A stretch of DNA of 64,000 bases from Alistipes putredinis (GCA_022009915.1 CP091730.1:372001-436000), one strand, 5' to 3'; counted from the first letter of the stretch, positions 49,588-60,390 are shown. Numbers and translations are program-made. The notes: generated from the sequence alone by a model not told the origin.

Positions 49588-50985
49588 ATGTTAAGCGGAG
49601 GAAGAACCAAGATTGCCGACCTGCTCAAAAGTACCGAGCGAGGCATCGAAGTAACGGTCAAAGGATGGGTAAGAACGAAGAGAGGCAACAAGAACGTGGC
49701 CTTTATCGCCATGAACGACGGTTCGACCATAAATAACATACAGATAGTGGCCGACGTGCCTTCGTTCGACGAGAACACGCTCAAAGCAATCACCACCGGA
49801 GCATGCCTTCGCGTGACGGGTCTGCTGGTAGACAGCATGGGCAGCGGCCAGCCCGTGGAGGTTCAGGCTCGCGAAATCGAGATTTACGGCACTGCGGACC
49901 CCGAAACGTATCCGCTGCAAAAGAAGGGGCACTCACTCGAATTTCTGCGCGAGATAGCCTACCTGCGCCCGAGGACGAACACCTTCGGCGCCGTTTTGCG
50001 CATCAGGCACAATATGGCGTATGCCATTCACAAATACTTCAACGACAGAGGATTCTACTACCTGCACACGCCGCTCATCACCGGCTCGGATGCCGAGGGT
50101 GCGGGTGCGATGTTCCAGTGACGACGCTCGATTTGGGCGCAGTACCCAAAACCGAGGACGGGCGTGTGACTACCTCGCAGGACTTCTTCGGCAAACCGTG
50201 CAACCTGACCGTCTCGGGACAGCTCGAAGGCGAACTCGGAGCATTGTCGCTCTCGCAGATTTACACGTTCGGTCCGACGTTCCGCGCCGAAAATTCCAAC
50301 ACACCGAGACATTTGGCAGAGTTTTGGATGATTGAACCCGAAGTAGCGTTTTTCGAACTCGAAGACGATATGGTGCTGGCAGAAGATTTCCTGAAATACC
50401 TCATCCGCTATGCTTTGGACAACTGTGCGGACGACCTGCGATTCCTCGAAAAGATGTACGACGAGGGACTCGTGGAGCGTCTTAAATTCGTCGTGGAGAA
50501 CGATTTCGTAAGGCTCGACTACACGGAAGGCATCAAGATTCTGAAAGACAGCGGACGCAAGTTCGAATTTCCGGTAGACTGGGGATGCGACCTGCAAAAG
50601 CGAACACGAACGCTATTTAGTAGAGGAACATTTCAAGAAACCGGTCATACTGATAAATTACCCCAAGGAGATAAAGGCTTTCTACATGAAACAGAACGAG
50701 GACGGCAAGACCGTGCGTGCAATGGACGTGCTGTTCCCGAAGATAGGCGAAATAATCGGCGGCTCCGAACGCGAGGCTTCCTACGAAAAGCTCCATGCAC
50801 GAATCACCGAACTGGGCATGAGCGAAAGGGAGCTGTGGTGGTATCTGGATACGCGCCGCTGGGGTTCGGCTCCTCACAGCGGATTCGGTCTGGGATTCGA
50901 ACGTCTGCTTCTGTTCGTCACCGGAATGGCCAACATTCGCGACGTGATTCCGTTCCCGCGCACGCCGAACAACGCCGAATTCTAA
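49588..50985 (+). CDS. asnS: Asparaginyl-tRNA synthetase (two compensating frameshifts)
   Basis: A class II synthetase charging tRNA-Asn; joined length about 465. The N-terminal OB-fold anticodon domain has VTVKGWVRTKRGNKNVAFI. The catalytic core shows motif 2 (FRAENSNTPRHLAEFWMIEPE) in part, and motif 3 GFGLGFERLLLFVTGMANIR near the end (RDVIPFPRTP). A lost G near 50118 creates TGA; restoring it gives MFQVTTLDLG. An extra A in an A4 near 50599 disrupts DLQSEHERYLVEEHF. A purine-rich AAGGAG precedes the start by about 11 bp. Confidence 0.94.
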
Positions 50986-51074
50986 ACTGCAAGCCCGAAG
51001 AAAAAAGATAATGAAGACCCTGTTATTCCCGTAGACAGACAAAAAAAACACGCAATAATCTTAAAGGGTCAGCT

Positions 51075-52489
51075 ATGTCAAACATCAATCAACGCCAGGT
51101 TCAGAAGCTATCGCAAAGCCTCTCGCCGCAGCAGATACAGATGATAAAGCTGCTCGAACTGCACACCATGCAGTTCGAACAGCACGTCAAGCAGGAAATC
51201 GAAGAGAATCCCGTGCTCGAAGAGGATGAATCGCAGGCCGAAGAAAAGGACGAAAACAAGGACATTACGGTGGACGACCTCAAAGAGGACGACGACGTAC
51301 CGTACTACAAAGGACATATATCCAACATCTCGAAGGACGACAAACGGCGCACCGTACCCATTTCGGGCGGACGCTCGCTCAGCGAGTATCTGATGGAGCA
51401 GCTCAGTTTCAAGGACCTGACCCAGCGCCAGATGACGCTGGCAAAGTTCCTCGTGGGCAGCTTGGACGAGGACGGCTATCTGAGACGCGACCTGAACTCT
51501 ATTGCCGACGACATAGCCTTCTCGCTGGGCATAGAGACCTCGGAGCAGGAGCTCGAAACCATCTTGGGATACATACACGAACTCGAACCCACGGGCATAG
51601 GCGCCCGAAACCTGCAAGAGTGCCTGCTGCTGCAACTCGGCGCGATGGACACAAGCAGCCGAAGCCGTAAGATTGCTAAGAGAATCCTTACGCAGTACTT
51701 CGAGGAGTTTACGAAAAAGCACTACGACAAACTGCTCACCAAACTCGGCATCTCGGCCGACGAGTTCCGCGACGCCATAGACGAGATACGCCACCTGTCC
51801 CCGAAACCGGGCAATTTGTACAGCGAGGGCGGCAGCGAGACCGTTCCGTACATAATCCCCGACTTCATACTCGACTACCAGAACGGAGAGTTCGACCTGA
51901 GTCTGAACTCGTACAACATTCCGGAGGTGAAGATAAACAAACGCTACGTAGACACCATACGCGAAATGGCCGACAAGGACCCCTCGGCGGGCAAAGAGGC
52001 CATGCAGTTCGTAAAAAGCAAGATAGATTCGGCGAAATGGTTCATCTCGGCCATAAAGCAGCGGCACGACACGCTCATGCACACGATGACCGAGATACTG
52101 AAATACCAGCAGGAGTACTTCAAGGACGGAGACAAAAGCAAACTCCGCCCCATGATTCTCAAAGACATAGCCGACCGCACGGGCCTCGACGTATCCACAA
52201 TCTCGCGCGTGGTGAACAGCAAGTACGTCCAAACCCACTTCGGCATAATACCGCTCAAAAACTCTTCTCGGAGGCCATGCAGACCGAGGACGGAACCGAA
52301 GTATCCTCATACGAGATAAAGAATCTGCTGTCGCAGTGCATAGACTCGGAGGACAAGACCCACCCTCTGACCGACGAAACGCTCATGGACATGCTCAACG
52401 AAAAGGGCTACCGCATCGCCCGACGCACCGTGGCCAAATACCGCGAAATGCTCGGCATACCCGTGGCAAGACTCCGGAAACAGATTTGA
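51075..52489 (+). CDS. rpoN: RNA polymerase sigma-54 factor (one frameshift)
   Basis: Joined length is about 471. Region I is Gln/Leu-rich (LSPQQIQMIKLLELHTMQFEQ), followed by an acidic region II. The core-binding and DNA-binding regions include LDVSTISRVVNSKYVQT (helix-turn-helix), and the RpoN box near the end reads ARRTVAKYRE. A lost A in the A5 run near 52261 is the likely break; restoring it gives PLKKLFSEAMQTEDG. Sigma-54 needs an AAA+ activator; none is encoded in the window. It follows asnS by 89 bp. Confidence 0.94.
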
Positions 52490-52498
52490 CGCCGACGC

Positions 52499-53146
52499 AT
52501 GCGCAGGGACAAAAGCATATACACGATTCTGGGGCGGACGCTCTCGATTGTCCTGCACCCGATGCTCATGCCGCTGTACGCCGCCATATACCTTGCAGGC
52601 ACGTCGCCGCTGATGAGACTGCTCAGCATTTCGAGCCGCGCATACATCGTAGGGCTCGTGGCCGTGGACGTAGTGCTTCTTCCGGCGTTCTACATCTGGA
52701 TGATGCTTCATCTGAAAGTCATCAAGGACAACTCCCTGAGCAGGCCCTCGGACAGAATACGTCCGCTCGTCGTGCTGGCACTCTGCTACGGACTCGGACT
52801 GTGGGGATTCCGCGACATGCACACCACATTCATGATTTCGCGCCTGCTGTGGGCGGGACTGCTGTGCACCGTAACGGCCGCAGTCGTCACTCCGTTCTGG
52901 AAAATCAGTCTGCACATGATGTCGCAGGGGTGCCGCCGTAGCGCTCCTGACCCTGCTCTGCATCTCGGGCATGTGCTCCGTATGGCTGTACTGCGCCGCT
53001 ATCGCAGTGGCAGGATGCGTGGCATCGGCCCGTCTCTACTTGGGAGCGCACAATCCGCAGCAAGCCGCGGCAGGATTCGCGGCCGGCGCCGTACTATGCT
53101 GCTGCTCGCTGCTTTGCTTTTTGAGATACGTTTTTTCTCGAAATAA
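52499..53146 (+). CDS. PAP2-like membrane protein (frameshifted)
   Basis: About 215 residues, strongly hydrophobic with five or six helices. The N-terminal half reads LSIVLHPMLMPLYAAIYLAG. After a +1 break at a G4 near 52927 (three G's give MSQGAAVALLTLLC), the C-terminal half has ASARLYLGAHNPQQAAAGF. This resembles the SR-x5-H-x3-D end of PAP2 phosphatases, with A-R-L-Y-L-G-A-H in place. The Lys/Arg-Pro motif is not clear. Substrate and activity are uncertain. The end near 53146 also needs a second indel; otherwise the frame runs into the next gene. Confidence 0.6.
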   Translation: MRRDKSIYTILGRTLSIVLHPMLMPLYAAIYLAGTSPLMRLLSISSRAYIVGLVAVDVVLLPAFYIWMMLHLKVIKDNSLSRPSDRIRPLVVLALCYGLGLWGFRDMHTTFMISRLLWAGLLCTVTAAVVTPFWKISLHMMSQGCRRSAPDPALHLGHVLRMAVLRRYRSGRMRGIGPSLLGSAQSAASRGRIRGRRRTMLLLAALLFEIRFFSK

Positions 53147-53150
53147 TACG

Positions 53151-53158
53151 TTATCTTT
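53151..53158 (+). promoter_or_regulatory. -7 box before the 156-aa membrane protein
   Basis: TATCTTTG, 31 bp before ATG 53190. It lies at the very end of the PAP2-like reading frame, which supports two separate genes. Confidence 0.45.
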
Positions 53159-53189
53159 GTACTATCAAAGTATCAATAATTTCGAAGTC

Positions 53190-53660
53190 ATGCGATACAC
53201 CCTACGTGCTGTAAAATATTTCGTAAAGCTGCTGATTCTGCTGGCTGTCATTTTCTGCCTGATGTCTCTCAGCGGGACCACCGTCTTCTCGGCGGAAAAC
53301 TTCATGGCGGAATTCTTCTCCACCACACGAGGCCGGATTTTCTCGGCTGCCGTCGTCATCTGGTGCGCTCTGTACCCGAAAGTGGAATACATCTCGCGTT
53401 TCATCCCCGACGTGGACGTGCAACGCAACCGGCCGCAAATCATCAGCGCATTCGAAGCCGCCGGAATGAGACTGGAAAGCCGCACCGACAAGCAGCTTGT
53501 CTTCCGCGCCGGCACAGTCCTCAGACGTACGGTGCAGATGTGGGAGGATGCCGTCGAGGTAACGGCCGCCGAGGGCGGAATCGTAATCGAAGGCAACCGG
53601 CGGGCCATAGCCGCAACCGAATTCAGAATAAAACTTTATACCGAAAACGACAATGCCTAA
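53190..53660 (+). CDS. Hypothetical membrane protein, 156 aa
   Basis: I do not recognise a named family. Two hydrophobic helices at about residues 12-31 and 48-64 are followed by a soluble part. That part contains DVQRNRPQIISAFEAAGM, FRAGTVLRRTVQMWEDAVEV and EGGIVIEGNRRAI. It looks like a membrane-anchored domain facing the cytoplasm or periplasm. The start is chosen at ATG 53190, after the -7 box; the open frame extends further upstream. Its stop overlaps the S41 protease ATG by 8 bp, so the two are probably co-expressed. Confidence 0.6.
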   Translation: MRYTLRAVKYFVKLLILLAVIFCLMSLSGTTVFSAENFMAEFFSTTRGRIFSAAVVIWCALYPKVEYISRFIPDVDVQRNRPQIISAFEAAGMRLESRTDKQLVFRAGTVLRRTVQMWEDAVEVTAAEGGIVIEGNRRAIAATEFRIKLYTENDNA

Positions 53661-55322
53661 ACGTCCCAAGCATATATTCGCCGCATTGGCGGCATGCGCA
53701 GCCCTCGGACTGTTTACCGCGGCGGCGGACAAGGATTTCAAAATCGGACAGAACATCGAGATACTGGTCAATCTTTTCCGCGACCTGAACGTTTTCTATG
53801 TCGATGACGTCGATGCGGACAAAATGATGCAGGATGCAGCCGCAGGAATGGTGCGCGGTCTCGACCCTTACACGGAATTTCTGCCGGCCGAAAAGATGAC
53901 CGATTTCGAACTCATGACCACCGGAAAATACGGCGGCATAGGCTCCCTGATTCGGCAAAAGGGCGACTGGGTGTATATCGCCGAACCGTACAAGAACTCT
54001 CCGGCCGACAAGGCGGGGCTCGAAATCGGAGACAAGATTCTGGAAATAAACGGCGTCTCGGCCGAAGGTCTCGGCTCGCCGAAAGTGAGCTCGATGATGA
54101 AAGGCGAGCCGGGCAGTACGCTGAGGCTCAAAGTAGAAAAGTTCTACACCTCGGACATTCAGACCGTTACGATACGCCGCGAAAGAATATCCATTCCGGC
54201 GATACCTTTCTACACGATGCTGCCCGACAGCATCGGCTACATCCACCACAGCGATTTTACCGAAGGCTGCTCGGAGCAGATGCGGAGTGCCGTAAACGAC
54301 CTTAAAAAGCAAGGCGCCAGAGGACTCGTTCTCGACTATCGCAGCAACGGCGGAGGCATTCTGCAAGAGGCCGTGGCAATCGTCTCGCTGTTCGTTCCGA
54401 AAGGGACCGAGGTGGTGAGCATGCGCGGCCGGCAGAGCGACAGCAACAAGACGTATTACACCGAAACCGAACCGATAGACACTCTCATACCTATGGCCGT
54501 GCTGACGGACAGCTACACGGCCTCGTCGGCCGAGATTGTGGCCGGTGCGCTTCAAGATTTGGACCGTGCCGTTCTTATCGGCCGCCGCACATTCGGCAAG
54601 GGACTGGTTCAGTCCACCCGCCCGACGGGTTTCAACTCGTACCTCAAAGTAACCACTGCGAAATACTACATTCCCAGCGGCCGCTGCATACAGGCCATAG
54701 ACTACACGCACCGCAATCCCAACGGCAGCGTCGGTTACGTGGCCGATTCGCTCGTCAGCGAGTTCGCCACGCGCGGCGGAAGGAAAGTCTACGACGGCGG
54801 AGGCATAATGCCCGACATACGCACCGAACCGCAGTACGCCAGCGGATTCGCAATCTCGCTGTACGAACAGGGAGCCATGGAGGATTTCGCCGACACATTC
54901 ATGCGCGAGAACCGCGACACGGAAATCGACCCTCTGACTTTCTCGCTGCCGGAGGAGTGGTATCAGCGTTTCGCACGACAGGCGGCGCAGGCGGCCCGAA
55001 ACTACAAGTCCGAAACGGAAACGGCATTGGACGAGGCTGGCTTCGAGCGCCGAGCGCGAGCTTCTGCTGCCCGAAATAAAAACAATACGCGGATTCCATT
55101 CGCAGTAAAATCGCAGGCGACAAAGACGGATACTTTCAGCGTCATCGCGACGAACTCACCGCCCTGTTGGAGGACGAGATTCTGCTGCGCCGGACGTATG
55201 CCGAAGGCGTGGCGGCGCACAAGCTCCTTTCGGACAAGGACACGCAAGAGGCCGAACGCATATTGAACAATCCGGCGGAATATCGCAGGATACTCGCGGA
55301 GCAGGACACCGAGCGAAAATAA
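53653..55322 (+). CDS. S41-family C-terminal processing peptidase (two or more frameshifts)
   Basis: About 555 residues when joined. An N-terminal hydrophobic signal (HIFAALAACAALGLFTAAA) is followed by GLDPYTEFLPAEKM, a PDZ domain (SPADKAGLEIGDKILEINGV) and the catalytic domain. The latter has IGYIHHSDFTEG, LVLDYRSNGGGILQEAV, DSYTASSAEIVAGAL (nucleophile Ser) and RTFGKGLVQS (Lys). This is the CtpA/Prc type that trims envelope proteins. Breaks lie near 55040 and near 55090-55100; the joined tail ends in LNNPAEYRRILAEQ at 55322. The stop is 1 bp before the kinase ATG. Confidence 0.92.
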
Positions 55323-55323
55323 C

Positions 55324-56500
55324 ATGCGCGTGAAAAACAGGTTCAGAAACATATCGGTCACCGCCCCCAAAAGCCAGACTACGATAATACTCGTCTGGAT
55401 TGCGGTCTGCGCCGCGATACTGCTCGTCTCCACCGTCTTCGTGCGGCAGCTGCGGGCCAAGGAGCAGTACTTCATCTCGCTGTGGTCGTATGCCATGAGC
55501 CGTCTGGGCAACTTCGACGAGGACGACCCGCTCATCGAAATGATTATCAACGAGCGCAATACGATTCCGTTCGTAATCACCGACGAGAGACTGAATCCCG
55601 AGCATTACCACCTCGTGCCGTCGAAGATAATCGACAATCCCAAACTGCTGCGCAAATACATCGACTACCTCACGGGCGTAAACCCGCCCATATCCATAAA
55701 CATGTGGGACGGTTCGCGCCACTACGTCTTCTACGACCAGTCGCAGGTATTGAAGAACCTCACCTACTTTCCGCTCATACAGGTCCTGATTTTCGCCACG
55801 CTGATGGTGCTCGGCATGTCCGTATTCAGGACCACAAAGATAAACGAGCAGAACAACGTGTGGGTAGGACTGGCCAAGGAGACCGCCCACCAGCTCGGCA
55901 CTCCCACGTCGTCGCTTCTCGGGTGGCTCGAATACCTGCGCAGCCAACCCATAGACCAGAGTGCGGTGGAGGAGATAAACAAAGACCTCACGCATCTGAC
56001 CAAAATAGTGGACCGATTCTCCAAAATCGGCTCGCAGACCGAACTTTCGCCGGCCTCGGTAAACGAAGCAGTGGGCGAAAGCGTGATATACTTCCGCAGC
56101 CGCATACCCAAAAAAACGTGACACTGTCATACAACGGACTGGCCATGGCTCCGGTAAGGGCGATGCTCAATTCGGCGCTTTTCGAATGGGTGGTGGAGAA
56201 TCTGCTCAAAAAAACGAACTGGATGCCCTGCAAGGACGCGGAGCCATAGACGTGAACATATCCTTCGACAACGAAAAAGTGTATATCGACGTTCGCGACA
56301 ACGGCAAAGGCATAGCCAAGAGCAACATCAAAAAAATTTTCGAACCCGGATTCACGACCAAAACCCGAGGCTGGGGGCTTGGACTTTCGCTCAGCCGTCG
56401 CGTCATAGAGGACTACCACAACGGCAAGATAATGGTTCTGGATTCCGAGCTCGGCAAGGGAACGACGATAAGAATCATACTCAAACGAATCTTCGAATAA
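55324..56500 (+). CDS. Sensor histidine kinase (two frameshifts)
   Basis: About 392 residues when joined. Two membrane helices (about 21-40 and 155-175) bracket a periplasmic sensor part. The HisKA-like H box reads ETAHQLGTPTSSLLGWLEYL, with the phosphorylated His. The ATPase domain has WVVENLLKN (N box), DVRDNGKGIAK (G1) and GWGLGLSLSRRV (G2). Lost A's in A7 runs near 56110 and 56209 break the frame. Repair gives IPKKNVTLSYNGLAM and LLKKNELDALQGRG. No response-regulator gene is adjacent. It follows the S41 protease without a gap. Confidence 0.88.
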
Positions 56501-56506
56501 AGGACC

Positions 56507-57235
56507 GTGGTTCACAGCATCGTACAGACAATCGCATACGCGGAAATTACAAGTTCGGCAGCCACCTCCGCATTCGGGACGGGCGCATGGGCGCTGCTGC
56601 AAGTCATGAGCGTGGCGATACTTTTCGCCTACGCCATCATGTGCCACTATTTCCGTGCGGCGCTGTCCGTGCTGATGCGAGAGCTCAAATCGGGAGGCCA
56701 ATCCGCAGGCGATGCCGCGGGCAAGGACTATGCCCAGCTCCTGAATCTGACCGGTGCTATCGGCATGCTGTCGCTGACCGTATTTCTCAGCAAGGCATTC
56801 ACCCGCGCCTATGCGGAAGAAATAAGCGCGGCCTTTCCCGCATGGTTCGCGCCGCTGACCTGCGTGGCAGTACTTCTAATCCTTGCGGCGATTGTCCTTT
56901 ACCAAAAGGCGGTTTTGCATTCGGCTGGATTTTTGACCCTGAGCGGAGAGTTCGTCCGCATGCTTCTGCATCTGAAAAGGGTGTGTTTCGCGCTGCTTGC
57001 CATAGCGGTTTCACCGACCCTTTTGCTGTACAGCTCCATGCGCGGAACGGCCGACTCGGTATTCCTGTATATATCTGGGATAGAGACTATTCTGATTTTA
57101 CTTCTTTTCCTGTACAAAAGCCGAAAACTGTTTGCCGAGCAAAAAATTTCGATTTTGTATTGGTTTTTGTACCTTTGCATCGTGGAATTGTTTCCGATAA
57201 GCCTAACGGTATCGATATTACTTAGAATTATTTAA
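56507..57235 (+). CDS. DUF4271 membrane protein
   Basis: An intact 242-residue protein with about six or seven membrane helices. It matches DUF4271 proteins in layout and in its place just before hemD, a conserved Bacteroidales pairing. The function is unknown. The segment KRVCFALLAIAVSPTLLLYS and the end SISLTVSIL-type helix are hydrophobic. It follows the kinase by 6 bp and precedes hemD by about 10 bp. Confidence 0.75.
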   Translation: MVHSIVQTIAYAEITSSAATSAFGTGAWALLQVMSVAILFAYAIMCHYFRAALSVLMRELKSGGQSAGDAAGKDYAQLLNLTGAIGMLSLTVFLSKAFTRAYAEEISAAFPAWFAPLTCVAVLLILAAIVLYQKAVLHSAGFLTLSGEFVRMLLHLKRVCFALLAIAVSPTLLLYSSMRGTADSVFLYISGIETILILLLFLYKSRKLFAEQKISILYWFLYLCIVELFPISLTVSILLRII

Positions 57236-57244
57236 TTTTTCGAA

Positions 57245-58117
57245 GTGGTAAAAAAATAAAAAAAGATTCTGGTATCGCAACCCAGACCCGCGGTCATCGA
57301 GAAATCGCCGTTTTTCGAACTCGCCGGCAAGTACGGTCTGACGATAGAATACCTGCCTTTGATTAAAGTGGTCGGCGTTACGCTCAAAGAATTCCGCTCC
57401 CAAAGGGTGGAAATACTCAACCACACGGCCGTTATATTCACCAGCCGTACTACGATAGACAACTTCTTCCGCATCTGCGAAGAGGCCCGAATATCAATTC
57501 CCGAGACCATGAAATATTACTGCAATACGGAAGCCGTGGCCCTGTATCTGCAAAAATACATCGTTTACCGCAAACGCAAAATTGCATTCGCAGACGGCTC
57601 GTTCGAAGGATTCATGGAACTGCTGCTCAAAAACAAAAGCGAGAAGATGCTTCTCACCCTCTCCGAGCCGCACAAACCCGAACTGCCGCATACGCTCGAA
57701 AAAGTGCTCAAATTCAAATTCGACAAACTCATACTCAACCGCTCGGTCAGCGCAGACGTTTCCGCGCTCAATCTGTCGGACTATCAACTGATTGTCTTCT
57801 ACTCTCCCAACGAGATAAAAGTAGTCACCGAAGCGTTTCCCGAAGCGCAGATGCCGCTTATCGCCACTTTCGGCGAAGGTACGGCACGTGCGGCCATAGC
57901 CTCCGGGCTTACCGTAAATGCTATGGCTCCGACACCCGAGGCACCCTCGATGTCCAAGGCATTGGACATATTCATCGGCAAGATAAACAAGGGCGAGCAG
58001 GTGGAGAGCATATCAATCGAAAAGGACAACAAGGCCGAAAATTTCGTCAAGGCGCAGCAATCCAAGGAAAGCCGCCGCAGAGTCATACGCAAGACGAGCA
58101 GCTCGGCCCGCAAGTAG
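57245..58117 (+). CDS. hemD: Uroporphyrinogen-III synthase (start region disrupted)
   Basis: HemD cyclises hydroxymethylbilane to uroporphyrinogen III in tetrapyrrole synthesis. About 290 residues. Visible parts are ILVSQPRPAVIEKSPFF, VGVTLKEFRSQRVEILNHTA, VIFTSRTTIDNFFRIC and PLIATFGEGTARAAIASGL. A Lys/Ser-rich tail follows after about residue 250. The likely start is GTG 57245, but two A-runs (A7 before and after a T, 57250-57264) shift the frame and put TAA at 57257. An indel in either run gives a VKKIKKILVSQ-type start. It is 11 bp before rnpA. Confidence 0.85.
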
Positions 58118-58128
58118 ACAAACCCGAG

Positions 58129-58503
58129 ATGCCCGACTTCACACTGCCGAAAGAGCAACGCCTGCATGGAAAAAGAGCGATAGACGCCCTTTTTGCCGAC
58201 GGGAATTACGGTTATGCGCATCCGTTCAAGTATCGGTTCACGCTGCAAAAGACCGGAGGGCCGACTGCAATCATCGTCTCCGTTCCCAAGAAACTGCACA
58301 AACGTGCCGTAAGGCGCAATCTTCTCAAACGCCGCACGAAAGAGAGCTATCGCCAGTGCAAGCATCTGCTCACGGACGCTCTGGCCGAAAAAGGCGTTGC
58401 GGCAAACATAGCCTTCATCTACGGCAGCAAAGAGATTCTCGACTATCGGACAATCGACAATGCGGTACACAAAATTCTGGAATCGATTCTCTCGCGCAGT
58501 TAG
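58129..58503 (+). CDS. rnpA: Ribonuclease P protein component
   Basis: An intact 124-residue basic protein that assists the P RNA in 5' maturation of tRNAs. LPKEQRLHGKRAIDALF opens the family domain. The RNR-type motif is KRAVRRNLLKRRTKESYRQ. It overlaps yidD by 44 bp, the usual arrangement. It follows hemD rather than rpmH, as in other Bacteroidales. Confidence 0.93.
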   Translation: MPDFTLPKEQRLHGKRAIDALFADGNYGYAHPFKYRFTLQKTGGPTAIIVSVPKKLHKRAVRRNLLKRRTKESYRQCKHLLTDALAEKGVAANIAFIYGSKEILDYRTIDNAVHKILESILSRS

Positions 58504-58720
58504 GCGCATTGCGGCCTCGCCGCTGCTGGCGCTGATATGGATTTACCAGAACTGCATATCGCCTTTCACTCCGCCCTCGTGCCGCTTCACGCCCACCTGC
58601 TCGCAATATGCCAAACAGGCTGTCACGAAATACGGAGCACTCAAAGGAGGCTTTCTCGCCCTAAAACGCATCCTGCGCTGTCATCCGTGGGGCGGCAGCG
58701 GATACGACCCGGTCCCCTGA
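58460..58720 (+). CDS. yidD: Membrane protein insertion efficiency factor YidD
   Basis: An intact 86-residue protein. LALIWIYQNCISPFTPPSCR, FTPTCSQYAKQAV and RILRCHPWGGSGYDPVP are the family's three conserved blocks, with their Cys residues. It is thought to help YidC-mediated insertion. The ATG lies inside rnpA; a later start would lose little, so the exact N terminus is uncertain. Confidence 0.93.
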   Translation: MRYTKFWNRFSRAVRRIAASPLLALIWIYQNCISPFTPPSCRFTPTCSQYAKQAVTKYGALKGGFLALKRILRCHPWGGSGYDPVP

Positions 58721-58797
58721 CGGGCTCCGAAAATGCGGCACGCAAAGCGACATGCAGCGCGGGACAAGGCTGCACGCCGCAAAGCCGTGATTACTAA

Positions 58798-59379
58798 TTA
58801 TCTACGATAAAACAACGGCAGTTTGGCTTCGAGCCGCGAAAAGCCGTAATTGTCCGGAATATCCCGAACCTTCATCCAACGAAAGTCGTGCGATTCGTTG
58901 AAATCCAAGTCGATGGCCGCATTTTCATCCGTAAGGGCGAAAAGGAAGCGCACATCGTGATGATAATGTTCGTCCTCGGCCTTATAATCGCAGGGCGGAA
59001 TGTAGTGCGAATCTATATCGACAATCGCGAAACCGGATTCCGCGGTGCACAGAGACAGCACCTGCGGTGTAAGGCCCGTCTCCTCCTGCACTTCGCGCAT
59101 TGCGGCCGAAAGAATCGAGGCATCAGTCGGCTCGACGTGTCCGCCGGGTTGCAGCCACTTTTTAAGCTGCACGTGTTCCAGCAGCAAAAGTTCGTCCGTC
59201 TCGGGGCGGTAAACCATTCCGCTGGCAGTGATATGGCCGACGAAATTCTTGCGGTCGTACAGTTCGGGGCCGTCGAAACGGCGGATGAAATCGCCGAAAC
59301 GTTCCAGACGTCCGGCCTCGCCGCCGAACATGCCGATATATGTCTCCAAATCGCGAAGAAGTTCTCTCTGAGTAGTCAT
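58798..59379 (-). CDS. NUDIX hydrolase
   Basis: An intact 193-residue protein. The Nudix box runs from GGHVEPTDASILSAAMREV to QEETGL (G-x5-E-x7-RE-x-x-EE-x-G, with one spacing variant). The loop HYIPPCDYKAEDEHYHHDVRF may bind metal. Hydrolysis of a nucleoside diphosphate derivative is expected; the substrate is unknown. The start is set at MTTQRELLRD, 18 bp after a -7 box. It converges on yidD. Confidence 0.88.
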   Translation of the reverse strand: MTTQRELLRDLETYIGMFGGEAGRLERFGDFIRRFDGPELYDRKNFVGHITASGMVYRPETDELLLLEHVQLKKWLQPGGHVEPTDASILSAAMREVQEETGLTPQVLSLCTAESGFAIVDIDSHYIPPCDYKAEDEHYHHDVRFLFALTDENAAIDLDFNESHDFRWMKVRDIPDNYGFSRLEAKLPLFYRR

Positions 59380-59397
59380 GGTACGGACATTTTGAGA

Positions 59398-59405
59398 CAA
59401 AAGTA
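59398..59405 (-). promoter_or_regulatory. -7 box of the NUDIX gene
   Basis: TACTTTTG on the minus strand, 18 bp before the ATG. Confidence 0.4.
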
Positions 59406-59426
59406 ACGAATTTTCGCAGCGGAACC

Positions 59427-59458
59427 ATTGGAAAGTTCGCCCCCGCCCGTTATTTTTG
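59427..59458 (+). promoter_or_regulatory. Promoter of the Dabb-family gene
   Basis: ATTG at 59427-59430, a 20-bp spacer and TATTTTTG at 59451-59458, 28 bp before the ATG at 59487. Confidence 0.55.
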
Positions 59459-59486
59459 CATGAAAAGAATACAATAAACAACCCTT

Positions 59487-59789
59487 ATGCTTAAACACAT
59501 AGTGATGTGGCGCCTTGCAGAAAGCGCCGAAGGACGCAGCAAAGCCGAAAACGCACAATGGATGAAGGAGCACCTCGAAGCGCTTGTCGGCGTGGTGCCG
59601 GAACTTCTGTCGGCCGAAGTGGGAATCAACGTGTGCGAATCGGAAATGGCTTACGACGCGGTATTAGTATCGACGTTCGAGAGCAAGGAGGCGCTCGACG
59701 CCTACAAAATTCATCCTGCGCACAAGGCGGTCAGCGACTACTGCAAGAAAGTGCGCCTGTCGCGCGTGGTGTGCGACTACTGGATTTGA
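59487..59789 (+). CDS. Dabb-family (stress-responsive alpha/beta barrel) protein
   Basis: An intact 100-residue protein with the ferredoxin-like Dabb fold. It starts MLKHIVMWRL, with the conserved His, and later has YDAVLVSTFESKEALDAYKI and HPAHKAVSDYCKKV. The family includes enzymes and proteins of unknown role; no catalytic partner is nearby. It converges on the C_GCAxxG_C_C gene with a 4-bp gap. Confidence 0.88.
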   Translation: MLKHIVMWRLAESAEGRSKAENAQWMKEHLEALVGVVPELLSAEVGINVCESEMAYDAVLVSTFESKEALDAYKIHPAHKAVSDYCKKVRLSRVVCDYWI

Positions 59790-59793
59790 CTTT

Positions 59794-60261
59794 TTACAAC
59801 CCGTATCCTTTTTCCGCAAGATACTGTCCGACGATACGGGCCGCAGAGGCCACGTACTCGGCGCACGGACGACGGCTGTAATACTCCGGCGTGCGCGGCG
59901 AAGGTTCGGGCGACTCTTTGGCAAGGCCCAATCCCAACAGTTCGCGGCACACTATGCTGCCGTTCTCGGCTCGGAACCGTTCGGCGAAATTCTGTACAAG
60001 AGCATAGTTCGCCGTGCGGGCTGCCTTGTCGTTGGGGTCGGGAGCCGGCGAAATCAACGAGGCGAGCATCGACATGCCGCTGACCGTTCCGCACACCTCG
60101 CGCAGGCGCCCCATTCCCCTCCGAACGACGAAGCAATCACGGCGGCCGCTTCATCGTCCATTCCGACTATATCGTTATACGCCAGCAGTACCGCTTGGGC
60201 GCAGTTGTACCCTCGAATTGAAAAGCCCGCGGGCCCTCTCTACACGTTCTTCCAAAGTCAT
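59794..60261 (-). CDS. C_GCAxxG_C_C family protein (frameshifted)
   Basis: About 155 residues when joined. It begins MTLEERVERARGLFN. Other frames then give GYNCAQAVLLAYNDI and the Gly-rich stretch before MGRLREVCGTVSGM. The remaining cysteines are in SIVCRELLGL and RRPCAEYVAS. This Cys pattern defines a family of putative redox or metal proteins in anaerobes. Breaks lie near 60222 and near 60113-60120. The function is not established. It converges on the Dabb gene and is downstream of the mscS-type gene. Confidence 0.82.
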
Positions 60262-60390
60262 AACGAGAATCATTTTTCCACTTGCGAAGATAGCCTTTCG
60301 GACATTACCGACCAAATGACCGGCTGTAAATTCGAAGCCAATCGGGGCGCGGCGTATCATATACGCAGGACGCATGCACGAAAATCCCCG

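Noticed and set aside
51108..52310. 400-codon frame antisense to rpoN
   Set aside because: Shadow of rpoN; no recognisable domain, and rpoN itself is certain.
55156..56130. 324-codon frame antisense to the S41 protease and histidine kinase
   Set aside because: Covers two clear plus-strand genes; no motif.
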